A stretch of 64,000 nt of DNA, from positions 1,400,687-1,464,686 of the forward strand of contig VZSE01005940.1 in NCBI GenBank assembly GCA_013398275.1. Direction: 5' to 3'. Every line of letters begins with the position of its first letter. Positions within the stretch are counted from its first letter, which is position 1. Under the pieces are notes generated by a model. It did not search any database, had not been told where the DNA came from, and saw only the letters and a program-made list of their open reading frames with translations. This DNA is from Promerops cafer (lineage: Eukaryota > Chordata > Aves > Passeriformes > Nectariniidae). The translations under genes and the position numbers were made by a program. This document shows, piece by piece, positions 12,791 through 26,100 of this stretch.

Positions 12791-15700
12791 TGACGTCCAT
12801 CCTTCTCTTTTTGTGCCCATTGACAATAGAAGGTACTTTTGCCAGGCAGCCTTGGAGTGATGCTTCTTTCTCTGCTTCATATACATGCCTGAGGCTTTAA
12901 ACCCTGTCTACCCAGCTGATTAGAAGGGACATCAGGCTGACAGCCACGATGATGAAGACCAGGAACAGCATGAATAGTAGTCCTCATGGTTTGATATAAA
13001 CTAATATATCAGATTACCTATTTTCCAAGAGATTTCTGCCGCTGCACAGCAAATCCACTTTGAAACTGCAGCTGGTCTCTGGGCACACAATCACATGAGC
13101 AAGCCACGACGAGTCCTGAACAACTGTAGTGAGGAACAAATAGTCCACCCTTCCAAACACAACTTTCTGATCATTTTGTCAGGAATAATAGGCTCTGTAA
13201 GAGACAGGACATACTGAAAAGGCTAAAAAAGTTAAACTGGCTAGTATTTCTGTAGCAGTTTTGCTGTACAATAATCCAAGACAAAATGTCTCAATGTACT
13301 TGCCTTCCAAAGGGGTCCCAAAGGAGGAGTCCACATTGCAATCCATGTCTAGAGTGTCTGATTTATGAAGATCCTCATCTGCCAAATTCAGCAGCCTGCA
13401 GAAATTAATCCCAACAAGCTACCATTATGAGAAAGCTACACGTGATTCTCTATCTCCTGGGCAGAGAACTAAAAATGGAAGATTAAATAACCTACTACAT
13501 AGCACTGAGCAAGACGCTTGCAACCTCAGACCACAGCAATGACACTGTTGCCCCAGTATTTCAGATCAAACACTGTCTTGGTCCATCACTTATTTCTGAA
13601 AAACAGTTTCTTCCAGTTCAACAGATCGTAGGGAACAAACCATCCTTCTGCAATCTCCTAGTTGTTTACTGGGCTTTTTTAAAAAGGCAGTAAAATAGTC
13701 ACTGTAAAATAGTTAATTATCACATAAATATTTACTCATTTTAAGGGCACCTCAGAGGATAGCAGGCTGGAGGCCTGATGTAACTGCTTCACTTGCAGAG
13801 CAAAGCCCCTGCACATGCATAAGCACTCTGCACTCGGCGAGCCAACGCACGTATACACGGGCATATAAGGTCCTGGACCTGTGGCAGTCTGCTCTAACTG
13901 TAGACACTAAACATCCAAATTTATATGTAAAGCTTCAGTGTAGTTGAAAACGGATGCCTGCCCTTACCATCTTGTGTAACGCAAGAGATTTGAACAGAAG
14001 AATGAAGAGAAGCTTGCTAATGTTTGAGTGAAGGCATTATACAGGCACTCAAAAGCAAGGGAACCCTAATCCCAGTACAGGTACCTGCAGCTAGCATTAA
14101 GAAACAAAAGGTGTGTAAGGAACCTATTGCAGGGAGGTAGAATTATTTATCAATGATGTAATAAAGTATAATGAGATAAGCAAGGCCAGCACAGTTAAAG
14201 GTATAAAGCTTTTCAAAATGTGGAAGAAGCATGAGAAGAGGTTCTGCTAAGATCACTTCAATAACCTACTACAGAAACCCACTCATATAAGGAAGCTGAA
14301 CGTTAACAAGAAATCTATAATGAGCAATCTTAATTTTGCTCACAAGAACCAGTGTTTTCTACTAATGATGTGAAAAATTACTCCTGAACATGGCAGCTGG
14401 CAGATTTCTTTATGAAATAATTATCAAACTAACAAGCAAGGTTATACTAGACTTTTAGAAATCACGCTGTAAGAGAGCTGCACACGCAAAATAAATTTGA
14501 ATTAAGTTATCATAACTTGCTTAAGTTTATTTGGATGGAAAAAGAAACAAATTTTGGTCTCTAACTATGATTCTTATTTCATAAGAGCAAATTTTAAAGA
14601 AAGGAAGCTAAGTGAAAAAATTTCCTGAAGTCATCCAGAATATTAACACTAGAGTCTTGGAATTCTCTTAAACAAAATTTGCTAAAACTATCTGCAATTG
14701 ATAAGTGAGGAAAACTGTAGGGAAAGGACTTCAGAAGTAGCCACATGATAACTAGTTCCAAAGGCATTTTAGGAGTAAGAAGAGAAGCTGATGCAAACTG
14801 GTAAAGCCAACATAGAATAGAGGAAACGAGATTCTCATGCCAGATGAGATTTCTGGTAGAAAGAAGCAAGTGGTTCATCTAGCTTAGGAAAACCAAGGCT
14901 GGGAGGGCAGCTGATCCAATTTCCCTACTATCCTTGAAGCTGCTGCTACCACAAGTGTTTAGCTTAAGTTATAATAGCAACAGCTCAAGGAACTGGGCTA
15001 AAAAAAGGTAGTCTTCATGGAGATTTAAAGAGGAAATAAGGTTTCTTTTCAGAGAAGTGAATTATGAAAGGATAATGACAGCGCAGCTTCTTGGGTCAGG
15101 GCGGAAAACAGCAACTGAAAGGTCACTCCAAACCTACAGCCCGTGCTATCTTTAGCCTAGAGCTTTGCCCTATTCTAAACACCCTAATAAGTAAATGCAA
15201 TTTATTGTGCTTTATCAAGTTGTACAAGACATCTTCAGGGAAAACAATAACCAAGCTCTTCTGCATGTTTTTCTCAGAGTTAGGGACTGGAGCCATGGCA
15301 TTTGGATGAAAAAATCTTTATTCTTGCCCAGTTTTCTTCTGTGGAGCCAAAGTGTCTGATTCTGCTGGCATCCAGTTTCAGTTCTGATTTCAGTCCCGTG
15401 AACCTGGTAACTCTGGACTGTGATCTTTTACACCACAAAATTTCTCACTGTCTTTGTAGCCAAGTTTATCATCATCATTTCTCACAACAAAGCAATGCTG
15501 CTGACTGTTTCAGATCATTTCTCACTGTAGTTTCTGGCCTTTCTATTCTGAAGTTCACAGAACTGACATGTAAACTGGTTTTCTCCTTTACTCCTCTCTT
15601 TCCCCAGTTGTACAAAATTACTCTAAAGATCACGTCATCTGTTTCAGTCGTCTTTGCTTTTGGCAAGTAATGCTTCAATATCCATTTCCTGATCCTATTC

Positions 15701-18700
15701 CTAAACGATCATAAATAGAAAAATGTGAATATAAATATGCCAATATGAAGTCAATGCCAAATGACTCCTATGTCCCCAATGTCCTATATAATACCAATAT
15801 AATCTACATTTCAAGTCCTGCAAAAGGTTTTTGCATTTGCATTGTCACCACAGGCTCCATGAAGCTGAAACTAGAGTGCCTTTGGTTCTACAGCACTCCA
15901 GCCCATCCAGTGGAAAGAGTGCAACTTTAGATTTTTAAACTCAAAAAGACAGAAAGACCACATTTTCTACATGGCCTCGAGCTGCCACACAGGCAAACCT
16001 AAACTTCACATGGGTAAGCATGTCTTATCCCGTGGTCTAACAAGAAAACAAGGGACAAGCTCTCTTCTGACTCTGGGAAAAGAAGTGGTGGTTTGCAAGA
16101 ACATCAAGGTTTATAATGATTAATTGAGAGATGCAGACTTCTGCATTATTTGATAACTACATGCTGTTAATATTTCTCTTTAAGTCTTGATCTTTGACTT
16201 TTGAAGTGTTCCTGGCTGAGAGAGCACCTCCTTTGTTATGGGCCAGGGAAAACAGATTGCAACATTTGCTTTCTCCTAAGTTCAAAGGGGAAGGAGGGTG
16301 GGGGAAGCATCGACCTAGTATATGAAGCTTGATATTTTTCTGAGTTACCAGAAAACAAAATAAAAACTTGCACCAGCAAATTGCTCTTAAGTTAAAAGAG
16401 TTGAAGGTATGAACAGCCTGATGGGTTAACAGACACCCCTACTTTTTATGGTAAAATACCTTAATGGCATTCAGCACATTTTTCCACTGATTTTAATGAT
16501 GCCAGGATTTCATCTTTCATTCTCAAGGATTCTCATTACACCAACGTATATATTACAGTCCACCATCCTTATGGGCTGCTTCACTAAGGAGTCCCATCTT
16601 GGTCTGGAAAAAGGGTGATTTTTGATGAGTCCTTGTATATTCTCCGTTGCCCATCCAGCTTGTGCTGGCACCCACATCCTGGTCAGACCACACCGTGCCA
16701 AGGGACAGGGAAATTACACCTTTCCTTGTAGTAAATGAACATGCTCATCTGGAAGAACCTTTAAAAAGCTCCCTTTTTAAAGAGGAGGTAGTTTTCTGCC
16801 AATTCAGTGCTCTGAACAAGCCCCACAGATGGTGAGGCAATTTCCAGAGCTGGCAGAAGAGGAAGAGCAGGATCACCTCTGGCCAGTGGCCACTCCAGCA
16901 ACTCCACCTCTGAGGTGAGGGAGAGTTTTCCAGAGGAGGAGAAGGGACCATAACTCAGCTACTGAGGAGTGCAGGCTCAAGAGAAATGGCCCAGTAGGTG
17001 GAGATTTCTTTAGAAAACATGTAAATGAATTTTCTGATGCAACAGTTGAACTTCTGTTTCAGGAGCACCTTATTTTGTGTTCTACTAAACCGGTTATTTA
17101 GGGATTGAGAGTCCATTTGGCACGTTTACTTTGAGGAGGTGCTACAGCCTTTATTCTCATTTCAGTGCTCTCAGACCTTTGCTTCCACCACACAGACACT
17201 GAATTAGTTTCCCAAGCAGGATGTGCAAGCACAGGGAGAGCATCTGCTTCCAAGCAGGCAGGAACACGCTAAGGAGAGGGATCAGATACTGGCACAAACC
17301 TTCCCTTTCAGACCTGAACCAGGTCACTGCAGTCTCCCCCAGGCCACACATGGCTTTCTGGAAGCGTCAGCCCCTCGGTCAAGGAAAAGGGCCATTTGTT
17401 CCCAGTAGCAGAGAGCTGCTGCAGCACAGCCCTGGTGCCCTGGGGAGGCAGTGAGCAGATGCTCTGGGTCGCTGCTTGGTGGCCTGGGCTCTGGCATTGC
17501 TCGCTGCAGCTGTTCTGCTCTGTACATATTCAACACACTTAAAACCTGTGCTCACATCCCTGCCCGGCTGCCCAGCACACTGATGCCAGAACAAGAAATG
17601 TATTGAAGTGAGCAGAGCAGAAGCTAAGCTTTCTCCATCACAGAAACCAGCTCCAGATGAGTTTTTCCCACTCACCTGAGCCAGAGGCAGCTCTCATGAC
17701 CAGAGCCACCCCCACAGAGGTTTTGCACTCCCAGTGCTTTCAGAAGCAATACAGCTCCAGCAGTTGCTTCCCTAACATCTAACTTTTGGGGAGAAAAACT
17801 TTTCTTCCCCTCACTAACATGAGTGTTACAGGAGGCCATCTTACAGCCCAGCACCAGGATCCTATTTCTGGCCCTGAGATACGTTCACTTGATTTGGCAT
17901 CCCTTCACCTATACTAAAACCCAACATGTGCTAATGCTGACCACAGCTTTGCTGTTCTGCACACACACATCACTTGTGCTGAGTGTCCACATTAGCCTCC
18001 TGAGTCTGGACTAATGCACAAGGAAGAGTCCTAGTCCCAGCTACCGGGGTGGATACTGTGGACCCATGCCAGGTTCAGTTCAATCCCCAGCAGCAGAGCA
18101 ATCCATACTTTCCAAATGGACAAGTTTAGTGGATAACACAGCAAGGCAGAAAATAACTATTTCATGAGAGGTTTTGAAGTTCCCCCATTTCTTTTTGTTC
18201 CACTGCAGAAATGTCACAGTCGGTTTCCTGCATCCCACATGACTGACCGAACAGCTCAGGATCACAGAGCTACCCCGAGGGCAGTTTCTGGATTGTCACC
18301 AGGTACCAGAAAACTGTCATGTCAGGCTGCGTGTGACTTTGGATCCCTGAGCCTTGAGTGCAAGTGTTAGACTAATCTCCCACTTCTGTTTACTGAGGCT
18401 GTTGACAAAGGGCACTCAATGCCATTTAACTTGCACGGTAAACATAAGTCGTCCTGTAAAGTGGGATTTTTAATTTGACTTGTAAATTGAGATTTTTCAG
18501 AAATAATCTGAAAAACAGAAAAATGAGAAATACTAATTTTAATAGGACTTTCCACATAAATTCTTAATTCAGACAAGTTTTAGGTTCTCATTCAATTTTC
18601 TAATCAGAGTCTGAGTGCACCAACAGGTTGTGCAGCCATTTCCCCCCAGCTCTACTGCTCAAGGCTGCCTGTGGTATAGTGTAGCTCTTCCTTCTGGGAT

Positions 18701-21700
18701 TGAGCTTGCATGAAAAAGCATTGTAAGAAGCCCCATTCCTTCACTTGGGGAGTATTATTTTATGGGTTTTTTAGAGTAAAAGTTTTCTGCTAAAAATCTT
18801 TGTCACAAGAGTGACTATAAAAATAAAGTTCAGTTTCCAAAATTCTAATAGTCTGTCAAGTATTAAAATTGCGTTTGAAGAGTCCCTGCAACTATTACTT
18901 TTTAATGATACAATATTTTTTTTAAAATGCTTCAAGGTTGTTGCTATGGAGTACCTAGATCACCTGCAGCTATAGGAATAAGCATCCTGTAATGTATAAT
19001 GAATGCTGAGGCTCTACTTAGTTTTGCCCAGGGCTTGTTTTGCCTTAAAATGTTGGGGATTGTTTTGGGGTTGATTGTTTCAGTAACATTTGTGGTAGTT
19101 TTAAAGGGCTTAAGTACAGTCCAAGGAGAATTCTAGTGCTGTTGTTTTACATTTTTCTGTAGTGAATACCAAACTCTTTTGCACAGTTGATATTCAACTC
19201 ATCCAAGAGCAGTTTTAGCACAAAAATTACCATTTATAACTTTATAGCTAGGACCACTGGTAGGCAGGATAATGCAGAAGTAGACTGACCTGCCCTTCCC
19301 GTGAGACACAGGAGGAACTAAAATGTTCCCTGTCCACTCCTAGCTCAGATGAGATGCTAACAAGAAGCAGGGAACCCTATACACTGTCAAGTCCCTATTT
19401 CAAAGGGAACAGAACATTTACACTTTTATGAATAGTGCTGAGTGCCAAAGGTATTGGATAAACATACATCATTTCCGTGCAGTTTTATGAATCATTCTGT
19501 AGCATGAATTAATCCCAGATGGCATGGGAACATCACCTTTAAAATGAATACTGCTGTCTGAACCTTATAGACTTCTGCTGCCCAGAACCACCACAGCCCT
19601 TTAGCATTCACAGAGAAGGTACAGCTCCCTGTTCTCTCATCTCCTGAGAGACAGCCTTCCTCCACCTGACAACTTAATGTTAGTTTAGATGCTTCAAAAA
19701 GAAAAAAAAACACCTAAAGAACCCATTGGTTCCAGGCCTGCTGAACAGATTTTGTCAAGCTTTTAGATATTTGGGAATACCACGTTATTTTCATGGACAG
19801 ATGGACAATCTAAGTACAGATAGGCTTTAGGCATTTGGTTCCTCAAGGCCCTTGCTTGCCTACACAGACAGGTAATTGCTCAGCACTTCTAGAAGGCCCA
19901 GAAACAGAGGTGTGAGTGCTTTTGAAAGCACTTCTTTCATTGAGAGAACATCACCTAAGGCCAAGTTGTTGTTTTGGAGCAGCAAAAGGTACCTTAGCTT
20001 TGATCATACTTGGACTGAGTGTCCCTTCAACTCCAGCCACAACTCCTGAATTCCACCAGCCAAAACAGTTCAAATCCTGAAACATTTGATTACTTCAAGT
20101 AGTTGCTACAGTCCTTTAAAGTTCAGTGCTTACTGGAGAAAGTAAACAGAGAGGTGCAAAAAAGGGAGCTCAGCTGCCTGATTCACCTTTTCCAACAGTG
20201 GCAATGCTTCTGTGTGAACTTTAGTGGGGATTCAAGAAACCCAGTACCTCCAAGCACAGCACCATTACCTCAGTCTAGAGCAAACCAGAGCCAGTTAATT
20301 CTGCAGAACTAACTACTCTGGGAAATCTCAAAGGTCACTGACAGAATGGTTCACAAAGTCAATGGGATGAGGACTAAGACAAGCTGTAAATAAACATTAA
20401 CTCCCAAAACACAGGATCCTATTCACTTGTACCTCCTTTAGACACATAGGATCTCCTTGACAACATCCTTAAAAGAAGTTTGAAAGTCAGTAGATTAAAG
20501 AGGTTTGTCCCGTGGATGATCCCACTGGCATTTTCTCCGTATCTCATGGAATGACAAAGTTCAAAGTAGCATTTTTGGAGCAGCACTTCCAAATTCTCAC
20601 ACCCTGAATTTTCTGAGCTGGTTGCTAAACATGAGGGGCTTCTTTACAGAATGCTGTGCAGAAGAACCTGAGTGCCCTTTACAAAGAGCTGATCATCCTT
20701 CACAAAGTTCCAGCTCCTGGCACACAGACAATTTTCGCAGACAAGTTTTCTTTTATTTGTTTTTATTTCTTGCCAAAGGCCATGTGATTCGTCAGTAGCA
20801 GATTAGGTTAGATTTGTAACATATTTGAGTTACCTGCTCAAGCCACAAGACCTTATTGCTGAAATAAAGGGCAAAAAGAACTCAAGAAAGCCATCCAAAA
20901 TAGCCATTCTCTCACCCATGTCTGAGAAACATACACTAAAAATTTTTATCCAAATAGCATATTTTTACTAAGGTAATACAAAAACCTAACCTTTTCTCCA
21001 TTAGCTAGCAATATATTCTAATAAATACATTTTTTAATTCCTGTGCAAATCAGACTATTTCACTATGAAATAAAATAGACATTTTTGACATGTCTTTTGC
21101 CATTTGAAATTATTTTATTCTTATGGGATTCAAGCCACTGTCCCTTAAAGCATGCCAGGGGCATGTGAATGATAATGCAAACAGAAGCAAGGTGTGAAAA
21201 GACTTATATAAAAAAATTTGCTTGAATTTTAAAACTTCTCAAAGCATAAGCTTAAAATTGTAAATAAATATAACTATTGTATATTAAACCAACTGAAATT
21301 TTAACAAAGCATCAAAACAATCTTTCCAGTTTAGTTTTTCTTGACTTTTTAGAAAAAATATTTAAAGTATGCAATACTAAATCATTATCTCACATTTTTC
21401 TCATACTGAATGAGATTCACATATGTTGTCAGGGGTTATACATGGTATCTGCAATCCTCAAACTAAGACCCTGTTCCAGGTCCCATCTTGCCTTCTACAG
21501 AGAGCTCTTCCAGACTTGTAAAACAAATCACATTCTGTCATCATTTCCCAAGACTTCTTAGTCACTCACAAGAGATTGGAGGGAAAAAAAAACTTTAAAA
21601 AAATTCAAACTAAAGAGCAAAAGCAGCCCCATAGCAGAGTGCAAAAAGTAGCAACATAGCAGCAAGCAAGGTAAGAAGAGATATTTACAGAGGCTGCACT

Positions 21701-22869
21701 TAATCAATAGAAAATATTTAATATATACAGCAGTGTTTTCCAGCTGCCTAAAACCCAGTAATTCCTGCTAACTGGTTTCATGCATAATCTCCACAAGAAA
21801 TATTTATAAGCTATTTCTTTGGCACAGAATTATTTTAACATTCTTATAGTTTATACCTGACTTACAAGCTAGTTTCTGGTCACTGTGTACTACAAAAGAT
21901 TTTTCCTTTCCTCCGAGCTGCAGGAAAAAGAGACGAGCTGCTGTGCACGAGCCCTGGGTACATTTCAGCTGGGGATGTTTCTTTGACAGTAAGAGACAAG
22001 ATGAGAGCACAGACAATCCACAGTAGTCCAATGAATTGACATCAGATGACTTTGGTGGCTGTGACAAGCAATAATTTGAATCCAAACCATGTAGAAGGCC
22101 TAATTCTGTTCAGGCATAAATTGGAGCAACTCCACTGAAGCAAATCCAATTTGCTGCAGAGGTATCAGAGGGTGCACACACTGCAGCTCTGGGCACTGCA
22201 CATGGACACACAGGCTCTGTTTTCTGGAGAAACCCTGGGGCTATGGGAAAAGACTCCCCAACACCTTCATCACTGGAATGGCACCACCCATGGTGACAGA
22301 CACAGGTCCCACCCAGCTCACTCTTCCACAGCAGCAACTTCTCTCTGCAAGGACTGCAAGTTACTGCAATAGCCAAAAATCTCCCTGACACCTCTCAGAG
22401 CTCCTGTTGCAGGATCACTTCTCCAGCACCATAAAGAAAGCTGCAATCCTTCTCCTTGAGATCCTGTGTGACACCTGTGCCAGCTCCCCCTGCTCCGTTT
22501 CCCACCTCCTTCCCAGCCTTCCTCTTCCTAAACCAGTGCATAGGCAGGACTAGCAGCAGGTTTTTCACCTTTTTGTTCAATGTTTTCAGCCTTCTGGGAC
22601 TCAGAGGTGGTGTCAGGGCATATCAGCACCTCCACCTGCACAGGAGGGAGGAAGGCCCTGAGCTCCCAGCCTGGGCAGCCAAGGCATGGGCATTTTGCTC
22701 ATGGAGCAGTCCTTCCCACTGCTGCCTCTGTCCTGAAGGTCTTTGCCATTCTTGTCCATGCCCTCTGGACGTGAGGAGCAAGATGTGGGCATTAACTTAC
22801 CAGTGCAATAGGATACCTCTACATTTTGGCAAAAACTCGAAGGCAGTTGTGCTGTCACCTATGTCTGCT

Positions 22870-23180
22870 GTGACTACAAAAAGTAATTGCATTTATAATT
22901 TGCATATGCAAGTTATTCGACAGATTTCATTAACCTGTTCCTAAAAATGCTGCTAAGGAAGTCGGAGATCTATTTAAGGATAGATCAAGAGGATAATTTA
23001 ATTGTTATTTAATAGAGCAATGCTTCCATGTTTATTTAACAGTTTCCCCCTAGCCACTGGTGCACCATTATCAAATTAAATAACATCTAATCAGGCTGCC
23101 AGATTATTGTATTCTTTTATGAACCAGCAAATGCTTAATGGGTTTTATTTTAGAAACAAGAAGATTCATATTGCAGGAGA
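22870..23180. promoter_or_regulatory. Candidate conserved non-coding element
   Basis: Complex AT-rich sequence without simple repeats. It contains an octamer (22898-22905) overlapping the palindrome TTGCATATGCAA (22900-22911), and several TTAATT or ATTA cores. It has the texture of vertebrate developmental enhancers. Only cross-species alignment could confirm this. Confidence 0.25.
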
Positions 23181-26100
23181 TTATTGCTATGAAAAAAATA
23201 TCTATATTAATATCTCTGAGCAATAAGGGATATGAATTAATGGATAGATGACCTAGTTACAAAAATGGGATGTTTTAAAAAAATTCAATATGATGTATTT
23301 TTAAACCTCACAATGTTAACTCTTTGAATATTCTTCAATAAAGAAGCCTTCTGTTATGCAAAAACTTATACATTCTGACACAGAAACATGAGTTTGGTTT
23401 TAATTGAAAGAAATCCTGCCACCCTCCCTCCCAGGAAGGGGGGTTATGAGTCCTAATGGAGCTGGCACTCCAAGGCTGGCTGGGCAGTGCCCATTGCTGC
23501 CTGACGAGTCTCACTCATGGCACTCTGCTCATGGCCAAAGCCATCACAAACGTGGTTTGAGCCACACAGCCACTGGTCCTTCAGTGTCCAGGCCACGCTG
23601 CTGTCACCAAAAGGAGGAGCTTAACAGGAGCAAAGGGGGCCAGCACTGCCCAGCACCCCAGCAGAGTGCTCTGAACACTCCAGAGACAGCCTCTGCAAAG
23701 GAAAGGCTGGGGGAAGGATCAGCAGCTCCAAGCCCTCAGCCGATCTGCAACTCTCTGTGCAACATCTCCAGTCTCTGTACAGCATATCTAAGCATATCTA
23801 CCCTTTCAAAGCTGAATTGAGCACAGATTTCATCTTTAGTTCCTTCCGAGAATAAGAAAAAATGCCCAAATTACATGTCCACTAATTAATAGTATTTTTT
23901 TGTCTTATACCACAAATTCTTCTGCTTGCTCAACCAATTATTCCTCCCTTCTCTACCCAGCTCCTACCACTCAGCTTTAAAGCAACCATTTATTCCCTAC
24001 ATTCCATCACCATGCAATAAAACTGCTTCAGAGCAAGATGTTTCAGACTCGAGGCACTTAAATCAAGGTTAGACCTTGCACTTTTAAAGCAGTAATGCTT
24101 CCAGAAATAAAGCTAAGGCCATGTCAACTTCATCATTTTTTAATGCTATGTCTTATTCCAGGATGGAGAATTTTTAGGGAAGCTTTAAAGACTAAGAAAA
24201 GAAAAACTGAAATGTTTTTTAGTAGCTTCTTGTTGTTTGTCTTACAATGCTATCACAGTGAATCAGTAGCTCAGACTTGTAAATTCTATCCTGCCTCATC
24301 TCTCTGGTTATTACTCAGCCATGCCTTTCTAAAATATTTTAGTAATCGTTCTCTCTCTATTAAAACAACAGATGGAATTCCCAACCTTCAATTTTATGTC
24401 AGGATTCTGCAGTAATTTATTAACAGCTTGAACTCTGTTCTCTTGAGGGTTTAACCTGATGGTTGAACCCAATTACATTACAGTCCTTTGTTCATCAAGG
24501 GACATATGTAATATGATATTAAATATGAAACAACTTGTGCCTGAATAATGTAGTCTTTGTGATACAAATTGATGGAGTGTGGAAGCCCCAAATCCAAGAA
24601 CACAAACTATTCTTAGTTCTGATTTTGTATCACAAAAATTCAGGACTAATTCCACTGCTGTCAGCTGACTTACTAATGTGAAACTGGCATAAATTAGAGC
24701 TGAATCGTGGTTTGTCTCTCTCATTATTGTCAAGGCATGCTGAAGTCCTAGTCATGCACTCAAAAGCTGGTTCATGACTCCCAGAAATCAGTATACATTT
24801 ACATCAGTATATCTCTCCTCCAGATCATCTCAGTTCCACCAACACAAGCTAGAGGAACCCCTCCACACACAGGATCCAGACTGTAATTCCATGCAGCTCA
24901 GGGTGTCTCACCACGGCATGGAAACCTCCCACACAGAGTGGGAAATCTGCTTTGCTGTGGCAGTTATATTTGCCACTGTAAAATCACTCCTTTTAAGCTA
25001 ACTTTGGCAGTGAGTATATTACTTTTTCCATTATGAGTCTTCCTTTCCTACCCTATTTTTTTCCTTCTTGCATCACGATGCAAGCCTTGAATGTTCATTA
25101 TTGTGCTTCTCCCACAATTTCCTCCTAGTCCCACGCTTTAAGGATGGCATGGCATTCCTGAGCTCTTCCATCTGGCTCATGTGCCCCTGCTTTTTACCTA
25201 TGTTCCAGACACTTCCAATGCCCTTCCAAAACCCTAATTAAGGAGTTAGGGCAAATGAACACCTAATAACCAGGGAACCTTATAGGCAGAAAATGTCACT
25301 GGCTAAAGATACCTTGCTTATTTTGGGGCCATTTTCATGTTCATCCCAAGGCTCAATGTCCAGCTGAAGCATTGCTGTCAAAGCAGTTCCCCAGGGGACC
25401 AAATGCATTTGTTTTCATGTTAAGTTATAATTACAGTAGCAAAAAAGTGTACTTTGAAACATCCAGCACACTGAAATTAGCAGGCTGTCAGCACACTTGG
25501 CACACAATGGAAGGACAAGACGGGTGGAATCACATCTCCCTGAACTGCAGAACTCAGAAAACCCACACCTAAAGTGGGTGAGAATCAGTCTATCATCCAT
25601 GGGGGAGAAACAAGCACCTCAAAAGTATAAATAACTTGACTGGAGGAGAGCTATTTCAGAGAGATTATTTGTACTTCAGAAGAATACAGTCACTTGACTA
25701 CAGAGAGAGTAGCTGGCAGGTCAGGTATGGGCTCCTACAGTGTAGGTGCCTAAACAGAGCAATTCTGCACATGGTACTCAAGGGGAACAGTATGCATATT
25801 AAATATAACCAGTTGCCCTGATGCTTTAAAACACCACTTTAAAACACCTGACCACAAGGTCCTGCCCAAAATCATCTTAGTTAACACAGTCCTTATATAC
25901 TAAGTCTAGAGATGACCAGGAAGATCAGAACTTTTGCTTTGCCAGATGTCAGTCTGCTAGAAGAACTGTATTTTTACTTCTAACTCAGAAAAAATGTAGT
26001 TCAAAGACTGCATTTGTGTTTCCATCCCATGAAGCAGTTTTGCTGCCAACTCTAAAAACTTTAAAACCAACTTTAAAAAGAATGGATTTTGAAATTATTT

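Noticed and set aside
23404..23820. 138-codon plus-strand frame
   Set aside because: No recognisable domain, typical of chance frames in Pro/Ser-rich sequence; no splice or promoter support.
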